This document shows, piece after piece, positions 46,707 through 57,800 of a stretch of 64,000 nt of DNA; position 1 is the first letter of the stretch; each line of letters begins with the position of its first letter. A program made the translations under genes and the position numbers. The notes beneath the pieces are model-generated. The model saw nothing but the letters and a program-made list of their open reading frames with translations, did not search any database and was not told the DNA's origin. The stretch is from Sclerurus mexicanus (Eukaryota; Chordata; Aves; Passeriformes; Furnariidae), in assembly GCA_013396755.1 (NCBI GenBank), contig VWZF01003636.1, positions 97,501-161,500 of the forward strand. Direction: 5' to 3'.

Positions 46707-47607
46707 TAAGGAGCTGCACGTTCAGCTCATCAGGTGATTGTAAAGCAAAGGATTTATTCTGCAGCCTTGGGGTGGTCACCACCTCTCTGACGGGTGATGT
46801 TATACCCACAGAACACAGCTCTGCCATCCCCAGATAGGGTGGGCCTGGATCCTGTGAATGTGGGGCAAGGGAAGTGTTTAGCTTTCAAAATCACTGTGGC
46901 TGTCAGGTGAGGAAAACATTTATTTTCATGAGGATTTTCACTGACTGTACTAGCAAAGATTTTTAAAAATTACCTAAATAAGTATTTACATGATACTGTA
47001 ACCCAGAATGGTTTCAAAGGAGCCTTTATGATCTGTCAGGTCAATAATCTGCATTTTTAAAAGTCCCTGAATACATATTTGCATGATCTGTATTTCAAAA
47101 GCTCTAGTAAATATGTATTTGCACAATAGACCATAACAATCTCTTTTAAGCCATCGTGGTCTATATATAGTGGTAATCCTCATATATTCCAAAGGAGTTT
47201 TATTTTCCAAAATAGCTTTTATTAATAAGATGTTCAGATGCTGCCATTCTGAGGGTGATAGAAGGATGTAATCAAAAGGGATGAGGGCGGCTTTTCATGC
47301 AATTAAAAACTGATTTAAAAGTTAGGCCCACAGTGTAAGCAAACACTTGGGTTTTGCCTCCCCTTTAGCCCATGGAGCCCTCCCAGAAACATCCCTCTCT
47401 GCAGAAAAGAGAAATGGGGCAGAGAGGGGCTTTGAGAGATGTGTCAGCAGAGCAACACGGTTATGGGTCTAAATGTTTTTACACCAAGGAGTGCTTTGAT
47501 CGAGGTCGTGCTGCTGTTTCCGTTTTAGCCTGGAAAGAAAGACTGGAAATTGCCTTTGCCAGAGGCTTGGCTGGGTCTGAGATGCTCATGTCTGGTGTTG
47601 TCCTCTG
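46707..47607. other. Unique non-coding sequence
   Basis: Nothing recognised. 46920-47220 is AT-rich unique sequence. The frame 47372-47707 plus continues into the CR1 and is not a gene. Confidence 0.45.
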
Positions 47608-47740
47608 GCTGGAAGTGTCCAAGGCCAGGTTGGATGGAGCTTGGAGCAACCTGGGCTGGTGGAAGGTGTCCCTGCCCATGGCAGGAGTGGCACTGGATGG
47701 GATTTGAGGTCCTTCCAACCCAAACCATGAAGGATTCCAT
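47608..47740 (+). mobile_element. CR1 LINE 3' end
   Basis: GGCTGGAAGTGTCC, AAGGCCAGGTTGGATGGAGC, TTGGAGCAACCTGGGCTGG, TCCCTGCCCATGGCAGGAG, GGTCCTTCCAACCCAAACC, then a diverged end ATGAAGGATTCC. Confidence 0.93.
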
Positions 47741-50700
47741 CATATTATATGAGATCTCTTCTGTGACATTCTGGGTCTGGGACAAATACAACACACAAAT
47801 TCTGTGTCCATCATTTCTCATCATCAGTTCCAACCACATTTATTAATCTCTGCCATTTCTGGCTCTGCAAGGTGCTGCATGGCATGATCTGGTGCAGTTT
47901 TCCTCCACTTCTTCCAGCCAGGCATAAATGATCAAGCTTGTAATATTTAGTCACCTCTGCAGGCATCAGAGGTGGGGGTGGGAGCTGAATTTTTTAGGAG
48001 AAAACGACATCTATTAAAATCAGACATTTTGCATTCTAGTCAGCTTTGCTTTTCATGCATATGAGCCTCTAAAACTCAAAGAACGGGTTGGTTTTTAAAA
48101 AATATTTAGAATTTTTTTAAAATGTTGAGTCTTGTCCTGGCTTCATGTACTTACACAGAGATTTTCCATTGCTGTGACAAGACCTCAGTTTTCACTCTCA
48201 ATGCATTGTGTATGCTAATTTATGTACAATTATGTTATCAGACACAGAGCAGAGGTGAATGTTGTTTTGTCACTGCTAAGAGTATTATTGTGGAATTATC
48301 AATATCTTGATCTTAACAATGCATTTCTTTAAGTACCTAATCCTGACTTTATGCTGCATTCTGGTGCTATCAGAAATAATTTTATATAAAACGAATATAT
48401 AATACAATAAATAATTTTTAGATAATATAAAATAATTATATAACATATATTATATAGAATTATAGCAGGTTTGATGACTTTAGTTGGTTTTGCTATGAAC
48501 AGACACTTCATTTCTCCAGCTTCTTGTATTATTTGTGTATTTTTTATACATCTCATATTGAAGTATCTTTTCTTGGTGGAACAGCTTCAGTCTGAGTCTC
48601 ACTCCCAGGAGTTTGCAGAACACAACTTGTGGTTGTGGGAGGGCAAACACTAAATAAATAAACCCAAATAAATCCCCTGGCCCCAGATCTTGGCCACCCT
48701 TCCTCCACCCCAGCCAAGGCTTCTCTGCTGCTGCTCCTCCTCCTCTTCCTCCTTCTCCTCCTGTCCCAGGCATGTGGTGCAGGTAAGGGAAGGAGCCTGC
48801 ACATATTGTTTCTGTTTGCAAAGGAAGTACACCCTGCACTTTCCCCGACCGTAAATTCAGCCCAAGTGCTCTGTCGTTAATCAGGTGCAGAATCTGGAAA
48901 AATCATACCGAGACTTCGTGTCTTATATTAAACGCAGCAACTTAAGGGCTGGTTAGTTTGTTTATTGAACATGTTTTATTAGCACTGTACCTGGCAGAAA
49001 GTGAAGAATAGGACAAAATGAGATTATTTCTCCATCCACCCCCAGCTCAGGCTTTCTGCATAACCAATTTGGAACATGAACTGTACAAACACACATGTGT
49101 TGGTGGCTGCGTGGAGTGAGTCTCCCAGATCATGGGGAATGGTAAAGCACAGTACCAGGAATTTCCAGACTTAGAAGGGTTCCTCACATAAATCTGAGCC
49201 AGAGATTAAACTCAAGCTTCCTAAAGCTCACCTGGCTTTCTCTGCAGTGCTTTGAAACAGCACCTTGGCTTTGCCATGTTTGGCTTTGGATCATGTGGAG
49301 CCGCAGGAGAACATTTCACCTGGTCCAGCTTCATCCCAGCCCCAGAACACCTGAGCAGAGCAGAGGCAGCACCCCCCAAACACACACTCATACAGCATCC
49401 TTCATTCTTCCCACAATGATAATTGCCCATTAACATAATGCAAGCTGAAACCTTTTTCCTAATGCCAGAGTCTTGGAGTTACAGAGATTTTCTTGCTCCA
49501 TTAAAAAGACAATTTTGTGTGTGCAATAATGGAAAACGTCAGATTCAAACAGGGAAGTGGGTGCCTCTAAGTATTTCATATTTTACAGGAATATGTTTTA
49601 CATGAAATACTGCCTGACAGATAAATTACACTGGCTTTGCATATGGACCTGGCTGATTTAGTGCTACCAGCACTGCAGATGGTTGGTGACAACTTTGTAG
49701 GTGCTTAAACGTCTTAGTACATGAGTGCAATTCTTGCACTAATGTAAAACACTTGTGGAGTGACCCCTCGTGTGTAATGTTTTCCACTGAGAGAACTGAT
49801 TTGGGCTTACAGAGGGAAAAGAAGAAGTAATATACAAATTACTTCAGGTAGCCTGTAGCCTTTATAAAGAAAAGAAATGCAATTATATCTGCTCTCAGCA
49901 ACCACAGTTTAATGAAAACAGAAGTCTGAAATGGTCTTTCTAAGTTTCAGAACTTACAACAGGTCCCTACTTATTAGCAGAGTGGTTGTACCAGCAATTT
50001 GTTTTTGTAATTATGTTCTTTGTGGTCTACACAGTTTTCAAATAGTGATGCTAAAAGGACAGCTGGAAATACTGCAAGTTGCTTACCTAATCCCCAGTGA
50101 GAATAAAAATAGATAACAGTAAATGAGACTGTATGGAGGGAGCTAAATTAACAGTCAGGGCTGAGATTTTTTTAAAGGCACAGTATACTTCAATGTATTC
50201 TTTAAAAGACAGAGATGAAATGTATTAAATATCAGTAGGAATACTCAGCCCTTTGATTACTTGAATGAGCAGCAGAGCTCATTCCCTGGCTGGAAACACC
50301 CCGGTCTTGTACAAAGCAAATAATGAACTTGACCACAAAACGCTGATATTTCCCACGGAAAAGTGAACACCGAGGTAAAATGGTTGGTAATGGAGTAACA
50401 CTGGTTCTCCTTTCTAGGCTTGTGTTTTTTCTCCAAAGAAACTGCACAGATTTCCCCTTAAACAGGGATTTGAAAAGGCTTCAAAGACAGCCCCTGCTCT
50501 GGTAGCAGCGTTTTACCTGGCAGAGGGGAGCCGTGCACACATCCTGGCTGGCGATGGGGAGGCTGAGTCTCCCGGGAGACCTGGAAATACTCATTTTTAA
50601 AGAAACTCAGCCAACTTTAGAAAATCTGGAAATACATAAGCTCCAGCTTGAGGCTTTCACAGCCACACAACCACTCAAATATCCTTCCTTTGGTTTTCTG

Positions 50701-50939
50701 AGCTCAGCCCTCCCCGTTTCATTTGAATTTGTTGGGATCGCATTGGCACTCGCCGTCAGGATTTAAATCTCTTCAAAGCTTCGGTGTTGAAGGACAGAGG
50801 CCACCTGTAGCTGCATGCTGTGGATGCACCTTCCCACCACGAATCAAGGGCCACCAAGGCTTTGAAATTTTAGATTAACAAGGACTTTTACCTGCATTTG
50901 CGTAGCTAACAAGTGAGCCAGGCTGCTGGCGGGTATCAA
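47741..50939. other. Unique non-coding sequence
   Basis: 3.2 kb without a recognised gene or CR1. 48360-48465 is extremely AT-rich. 48724-48762 is a CTCCTC/CTTCCTCC tract giving Glu-rich minus-strand frames. No exon signature I can support. Confidence 0.45.
48724..48762. repeat. CTG/CTC-rich low-complexity tract
   Basis: CTGCTGCTGCTCCTCCTCCT continues as CTTCCTCCTTCTCCTCCTG. The minus-strand polyglutamate frames arise from it. Confidence 0.85.
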
Positions 50940-51360
50940 TCAGCATTTCATTATGCCATTTCGCATTAGCCGAGGATGTGACCTGCACTATTCCCTCCTG
51001 CAAAGCAACATCTCGTAGCTGTCATTTCACTGAAGCTATAAAGGTAAAGGGATGATGGAGCAGGGAGCTGACATTTGCTTGGGGAAGCTCTCCGGAGCAG
51101 CGGGCAGCTTCCAGACCTGCAGCCTCCCCTCTCGCCGCCGCACAAAGCCAACCCTCGGCGATCCCTGACATCCACTCTCTTCTTCAATATTCCTCCTCCC
51201 AGGTCTGGGAGGGAAGGATTCATCTGCACGAAATCCAAGCGCATGAGGCAGAGCCAAGAGGAAATTCGTGTTTTACCCAAACCAGGAGCCAAGTGAGCTC
51301 ACGGCGCCAGCGGAGCGTGCTGGGCTGTGTCCTGGGCGCGGCGGGGTTGTGTGAGGCAAA
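50940..51360 (+). promoter_or_regulatory. CpG-richer patch with upstream TATA-like box, candidate promoter
   Basis: CTATAAAGG at 51036-51044 is a good match to a TATA box. It is followed by a GC-rich stretch in which I count roughly 17 CpG between about 51075 and 51350 (for example CTCTCGCCGCCGC, CACGGCGCCAGCGGAGCG, GGGCGCGGCGG), well above the surrounding sequence. No coding sequence, known first exon or firm splice donor was recognised downstream. The combination is suggestive only and could equally be a chance GC patch. Confidence 0.25.
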
Positions 51361-52232
51361 GCTGGGGTCACACAAGGGCTCTCCGTCAAGTCCTCATCCA
51401 GAGCAAACTGCAGTCAAAGGAAAGGCCCACCTTGATTTAAAGCAAGTCCCTGAAACAGAGCCTTCACGTGTATTATTTTCTAAATATGTCCAAAAGATCA
51501 GCGAGAATGGTCGCCTTGGGAAATGATTCCTTGCAGTTGCTCAGTGGTTCTCTGCAGTTCCAGGTTTTTTGAGAGGTACCAAGAGGACTTACCTGTGGTT
51601 TTATCCCCCCAGCTCCCTCTGACCAAATCCATCCATTCCCCTTTATCCTGACAGTTAAAGAATATTCTGTTAAAATAAATAAAAGCGCTCCACTTCCCTG
51701 GAGATGGGGAGGGGAGTGCTGGCTCCTGGACTGTAAAATTTGGCCATGTGGGAAGGGGTCTTTTGTGGGGGATTTTTTTAGAACTGAGGGAGCCAGTATC
51801 AAGGGTGTTCTATTTTCCTTGAGGACTCAGTTTGCTGTATCTGAGGCCAGGTAAGAACAGAATACGGGGAAAGCCACTTGATTTCATGCCTGGAGCAAAG
51901 CTTAAGCCGTTCAAGGCCAGAGTAAACATGAAGCAAATGAAAAAAAAGGCACAAAAGAGAGGTGCTGTGATTTAACAATGATCAGCTCAGTTGCCTCCCC
52001 CTGGGAATGGCTGGGCTGCTGTACCCGCTGGCACTGCCCATCTTCCCAGCTCCAGGCAGAGCTGTATCCTGAGCCAAATTTCTTGTATTCCAGGGATGCT
52101 CCATCACAGGTTGTTTCCAGCTCCATACTGCTGCACTGTGCTGGTGGTAGCTGGGTGTTTCTGATCACCTCCACAAACCTGGAGCTGTTCCACCTCTTGG
52201 TCTGGCTCCAGATGGCAGGATGAGGTTTCAGA
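51361..52232. other. Unique non-coding sequence
   Basis: No gene or repeat recognised. Frames 51293-51526 plus and 51473-51802 minus have no known motif. Confidence 0.45.
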
Positions 52233-52452
52233 GAATCATTGAATCACAGGCTGGTTTGCGTTGGAAGGGACCTTGAAGATGATCATGTTCCACCACGTGG
52301 GCAGGGGCACATTAGGGACACATTCCACCAGCCCAGGTTGTTCCAAGCCCTGTCCAACCTGGCCTTGGACACTTCCAGGGATGGGATATCCACCATTCTC
52401 CAGGCAATGTGTTCCAAAACGTGTTCCACAACTTCTCTGGGGAACCTGTTTG
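52233..52452 (-). mobile_element. CR1 LINE 3' end with small insertion
   Basis: The plus strand shows GAATCATTGAATCACAGG, GTTGGAAGGGACCTTGAAG, CAGCCCAGGTTGTTCCAAGC and CCTGGCCTTGGACACTTCC. GGGCAGGGGCACATTAGGGA before CACATTCCACC is longer than the usual GGGCAGGGACACC, suggesting a short duplication or insertion. Confidence 0.92.
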
Positions 52453-53397
52453 ATCTGTACTACAAATGACTTAAACATTGTTTGTTGTGACCATTTCCAG
52501 CCCTGAGCCTGGCTCCACTCTCAGAAAGACCACAGACGAAACCTCAATCTAAATCTTAAAATTAACAAAATGCTAAATATTACCAAAACTTAAATATCCA
52601 ATATTGATAGTCTTAAAACTGTTTTGTAGGATGTGACATTTCCATCACACACCTTATACCAGCAGGTACATGCAAAGTTATAGATCTTGCACAGCAGCAT
52701 AAAATCCCCCAAAGGCAGATTTATTCTGGATATTTAGTCCACCAAACTGAACTATTAAGAACATTTCAGGGGAAGAAAAACGAAAACCAAAACACATCCT
52801 TTTCTTTCCTCTGAACTGACATAACAAGAACAGCACAGTCAATGGTCATAGAGGGTGGTAGCTCCAGGAGAGAGGCAGTCTGGATATTTCAAGTGAAAAG
52901 GGTTTTCAGGATTATAGACTGATTTCTCATTTCCTCCTCACGTGCAGCTACCCCCCAAAAGGGAGATGGGGAACAAAGGGGGCTTCTGCCTCCCTCTGGT
53001 TAAGGAACTGGTTGAAGTGCAGCTACTGCTGAAGTTTCAGCCTATAAATCCAAACACACTGCTGTTGGACACCAGCAGGATTTTCAGAGCAGTATTAACC
53101 ATATTTCTTATTCCTCCACTGCAGCCTCCAGGCCATGATGCTGCAAGTTCACTAAACACAGTCTAAAACACAGTCCCCCAACAGACAGCTTGTACTAAAG
53201 AGGTGCAGGGCTCCTAACAGGTAGTGTGGCACTTGGCATGTCCTCACAGCTGCTGTTAGGTAGCCTTAGGATGCTTCTAAAGTCCTTCAATGGCTCCAAA
53301 TTTGGGGACAGACCAAGACTTCGTAACATTTGTAAGACCGTTGTAGGAAAAAGCAGAATTGTGCTTGGTCAAACTTGAATGCAAGGAGCCTTGGGGA
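52453..53397. other. Unique non-coding sequence
   Basis: AT-rich at the start (52545-52620), otherwise ordinary. The plus frame 52942-53166 (74 codons) lacks a known motif. Confidence 0.45.
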
Positions 53398-53589
53398 AAT
53401 TTAATGGCATATTTCTTCATGGAAAGGGTGGTCAGGCATTGGAAGGAGCTGCCCAGGTTGGTGGTGGAGTCCCCATCCCTGGAGATGTCCAGGGAAGGAC
53501 AGGATGTGGCACTCAGTGCTCTGGTTAGGTGAAAAGGTGTTGTTTGGTCTTGGAGATCTGTTCCAACTTTAATGATTCTCTGATTCTGT
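53398..53589 (+). mobile_element. CR1 LINE 3' end (GGCACTCAGTGCTCTGG type)
   Basis: ATTTCTTCATGGAAAGGGTG, GGTCAGGCATTGGAAGG, CCCATCCCTGGAGATGTCC, GTGGCACTCAGTGCTCTGG, TTGGAGATCTGTTCCAAC and an AATGATTCTCTGATTCTG end. Same subfamily as 12248-12440. Confidence 0.93.
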
Positions 53590-54001
53590 ACTCTTCCTAC
53601 TTCTTTCACTCACTTAACTCACTCTGATCTCAGACCTGCTCTCAGCAGGAGGCCAGATTCTATTTTTTCTCCAACTCCACAAGTCACCCTTGAGCTTGCC
53701 ATTGCTTCTGCTACCTGTCCTTAGCATTCTAAAGTTTTTCTGGCTTTTCTCTCTTCACTGAAGGTGCCCAAGGCTGCAGGGAGGAACACAGTGGTCATTG
53801 TGTTTAGTGTGTGCTCTGCAGACATGTCTAAGTAGTGCTCTGTGTCTGCACCCCATACAATTTATTCTCTTGTGCTTTCCTGCTGTTTCTCTCATCCATC
53901 TTCCAAGCAGTCAGGATTTTAAGTTTTGACCCTCAGTGTCACTCCATGTGTGCAAGGAAAAGACAGAAGTCAGGATGGGAAACACCTCCCCCAGGAGATT
54001 A
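53590..54001. other. Unique non-coding sequence
   Basis: Four hundred bases between oppositely oriented CR1 copies. Nothing recognised. Confidence 0.45.
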
Positions 54002-54205
54002 TCATGGAATATCCTGAAATTGAAGGGACTAACAAGGACCATGGAGTACTAGGTACTGGCCCTGCCCAGGACCATCCCCAAGAGTCACCCCTGTGTCCCA
54101 GAGCATGATCCAAACACTTCTGGAGCTGAGGCAGCCTCAGGATGGTGCCCACCACCCTCTGGGGGAAAAACCTTTTCCTGAGATCCCACCTCATATCTAA
54201 TATCT
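54002..54205 (-). mobile_element. CR1 LINE 3' end (shares subfamily with 40508-40845)
   Basis: The plus strand shows TCATGGAATATCCTGAAATT, GAAGGGACTAACAAGGACCA, CTGGCCCTGCCCAGGACC, CCACCACCCTCTGGGGGAAA and CCTGAGATCCCACCTCATAT. The CCATCCAGTCCAACC block has decayed to CCATGGAGTACTAGGTA. Confidence 0.9.
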
Positions 54206-54814
54206 ATTATAGTCAATATAAAATTTAAAAAAGCAGTGTTGAGCAGGACCAGTCCATGTGGCCGAGCTGTGGAGTGACCCCGTGGTGCTGCTGGAGGGCT
54301 CAGCACCCTCCACGCCCCGGCTGGATCATCCCCTGGTGTGGTGGGCAGCAGGGAGCTGTGGCTGGGCTCTGCTCAGCATCTCTCAGAGCAAATGCCCTCG
54401 GAGCTGGCAAGCCCTGAGCCCTGTCCCTGCAGCAGGGACTGCTCCCCCGACCAAATTAAAGAGATCAGATTTACAAGGAGGATAAAGCCAAAGCGCCCCC
54501 CGGGGCCATGTGCCTGCTGCCACCTTGGAAAGGGCTTGGGGACAGGGACCAGCTCTGCAAGAGGATGCTGGGCGGGTGTTGGTGCTGGTGGAGGGCTCCC
54601 CCCTTCTCCCCGGGCTGGAGCACTGTGCCATCTCCCCCAGACACAGCCGAGCTGGCAAACACGGGGCTGGCATCTGCGTGCCAGCTCTGCAGGGCTGCGA
54701 GAGCCGCTCGTGGTCCATCTGCAGCTGCAGCACGTGCCAGGCTGGGCAGGGTGGGCTGTGCTGGGGAGGCCATTAGAGGAGAAACTCCACAGCATAATTA
54801 AAAAAAAAAAAAAG
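54206..54814. other. GC-rich block ending in an A tract
   Basis: After an AT-rich junction (54206-54235) the sequence is GC-rich up to about 54790 and ends AATT followed by fourteen A at 54801-54814. Long open frames on both strands (up to 160 and 140 codons) come from the GC richness; the 160-codon plus frame starts at GTG. An A tract at the end of a GC-rich block could be the tail of an old retrocopy, but there is no AATAAA signal and I see no flanking duplication. Confidence 0.35.
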
Positions 54815-57800
54815 AAATAACAACCACAAAATCATGTTTTTTCTTGCTACCCTGATTTTTCCCTCTTCAGTTTAAAATTCCCTACTGGCTTTAATCAAAC
54901 TCAGGCGAGATTCACGAGCTCGGTCAATTTAAGGATTTTTTTGGCGGGGGGAAAACCACTCAATTTTTTTTTTTTTTTCCGAAACCAAAGGGAAATAGGG
55001 GAGTTTTTGCCAAGCAGGTTTTCCCAAGTTCTCATAGCTCTACATTATGTGGCTGTGTGAGTGGAGCAGGCTCCAAGCCTGACTTCCAAATGACCTGGAA
55101 GGGGTCCTAAACCAATGTGGCTGCAGGCGAGTGGGAGCTCAGCTCAGTGGATGCTGCAGCGCTGGAGGAGACACACAGCAATCCCAAATTGTGAAATCTG
55201 CTTCACCTCCAAAAGGCAGAAAAACTCACAGACTCCAGGCTTGTAGTTTTAAAGGTATTTAGCAACATTGTTTTCCTGGAGATGTCTGAGTAAGGCTCAG
55301 CTTAAAGCTCTTTCACAAAAAAAAAAACAATAAAAGTAGCAACAAAATAAAAAAGTGGAGTCATTCTATCATTTTGTTATCTCTGTGAAAAAAAAGAAAA
55401 AAAAACCAAAACAAACAAAAAGAAGTGGTAAATACACGACAACAATTGCTTTTTACCTTCCCATTGCTCCAAATATTGAATCTCGCCATGGCTGAGTCCC
55501 AGATGGCGAAGCATTTAACTTCATTTTCTAACCTCTTTTGGGGCTCAGTTTAATTTATTAAGAGGTTACTCTCAGGACAGATCAGGCAACACGTAAGTGT
55601 AAATTGAACCCGGTATATCTGTGATTTACTAAGTGGGTGACTTGAAAGCTCAAAAATAGTAGTTGTGTGGTGGAGGCTGCGGGACAGGACAGGAGCTGCG
55701 AGTGCTCAGGGGGTGCCTGTGGAGAGGGCAGGGGGAGAGCCTGAGAGCTTCAGGCTTGTGGTGGTGTCACATCTCCGGGCTCCTTGCTGCCTCTCCTCTG
55801 AGCTGTGCAAGCAGAGAGCTCAGATTTCAGCTCTTCTCACAGCCTCAGCCTTGGCCTGGAAGTGAATTTCTTGGTTGTCATTGTGATAAGCACTCTTAGA
55901 ACATGAGGTGTTTCCACTGTTTCTTCTCCTGTTGCCTGGTCACTGGTGCCTGTGAAACCGAGTAGACACCAGGCCTGGAAAGCCAGCCTTGTTTTCCCAC
56001 TCCCTTTATGCTTCTTCAAGTATTTCTTCCTGTGTCAGCTTCTTCTGGGGCACTGCAGCATGCCCTGTGTGCTGCCCCACCACAGGCTCCTCAGGGTCCT
56101 TGGGCATTCTTACTCACCTGCTCCTCAGGGTCATGATACCAACAACTACCCTTGTGGTTGCCCTGCTAGTTCCAAATCCAGAGATTATAACCATATCAGG
56201 CCAATGCACACCATGGGAAGAGATGCCATGGTGGCATGGCCAGCACGCCCAGGGCAGCGTTGGTGCAAGAGCATCGTCTCCCCTTCGTTGCTCAGGACTG
56301 TGCTTGGCAGAGCTCAGGAATAAGTAACGCCCTTCAACAGAAGACTGGGAACCTCCTAGCTGTTTCCCAGCTGAAGGAAGAGTGACCAGTGACTTCATTG
56401 CAAGTGAAAGGAGCAGAACTCGTGCCAGCAGAGATGGTGTAGGCGATAGAGCTGTTTTCTGCTCCGCCGCTGTTTCATTGTAGCTTTTGGAACACACCAG
56501 CGCTGCGGTCATTAATTTATTGTTATGTGAATTCCAGCTGTTGATCCCGTGTTTTACCCATGAACAGGAAAAACAGCCGCTCACTGAGACTGAGGGCAAA
56601 CAAATTTCAGAGGTGTCCAGGTGGCAGGACTGCCCGCCCAAGCTGGCGCTGGTGGCGTTGGCCAACGGGGACTGGCGGCACTGGGCAGGACAGGGTCTAA
56701 GAGTGGGGGAAAGGAGCCTTGCAGTTTGGCAGGGGATTGCCACAGCTGGGGGGAGCTGAAGAGCTGCTGAAAAGGGCTTTGGTTTAAATAACCATCCTCC
56801 TCCCAGGCAGGGGTAGGGGTTGTGTCGGGGAAGGGGGAGTGCAAAGAGCCAGCCATATGTTTTAGGCCAGTCATTATAAATTACACCCACTCTTGCCTCA
56901 GTGCTGTGTCAAAGATGAAGCGAGTGTGTTTTATTAGGAACAGAGATAAACTCACGCTCTCAGCTCTGTGGGATGGGACAGACCTGGCGAGGTCTTCCCA
57001 GCACCTCCCACAGGTAAACCCAATTCTGCCACCCTCGAGCGGCACCTCGGTCTGGCATTTTGTGAGCCAGCAGAGCCTGCCTCTTTGGTTTTCCCTGTCC
57101 ACTGTTGATACTTGATGTTTAAATCAATTACATAGACATTTAAGTTTCTTTCACATACCAGCACATGGCCCTTGTAAGCCTTCAGGGTTGGGGGCAAGAA
57201 GGGGGGTGTTGGCTTTTGCGAGCAGTGTGTACATTAATTCCAACGCAAAGAGCTGCAGTAAATCACTTAATGCCTGAATCAAGTCAGTTGTTGTTGTTTT
57301 GGTGAATTGGGACCATATTCGGGACTATAATAACCTAATAATGGACAGTGCAGGCATAGACCACACTGTAATGTATATTGTAGGGGAATATGGTAATAGT
57401 CTGAAATGGCAATTCTCCTAAATAAATAGCACATCAACTTACTTAAACCTAATCATAAATGGGACAAATTGGACCCATGTGCAAACAGAAACCTGAGCAG
57501 AACGCAGGAGTTAAAGAAGCCATTGTTTCCCAGCCTGACCCTGGGCAGAGAAAGCCTGTGTCAGGTTACATCTGTTAAAATGATTCTAATGCCAGCCCAG
57601 TATTTTAATTATAAATATATAAAACATTTAATAAGAAGACATTCTGGGCTTTCTAAGCCTTTAAAAACTGGATGTGGGCGGAGTGGGTAGAATGGTATTC
57701 CATGTGCCCCAGACAGAGTGCCAGCGTGTAATGATTGAATGTTTTCCTGTAATAAATTGAAAAAATCTGGTTTGTAAGAATGGATCCAAATCACTTGGCA

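Noticed and set aside
51075..51296. 73-codon frame just downstream of the TATA-like box
   Set aside because: It begins at TTG, not ATG, and the possible GTGAGC splice donor near its end is too weak to support an exon.
54338..54820. 160-codon plus frame ending in polylysine
   Set aside because: Starts at GTG, lies in a GC-rich block open on both strands, and its lysine end is the A tract.
56114..56890. Longest open frame, 258 codons, minus strand
   Set aside because: It opens at a GTG rather than an ATG, the first internal Met is near mid-length, no domain, signal or membrane pattern is recognisable, and the opposite strand is also open over long parts. It looks like a chance frame.
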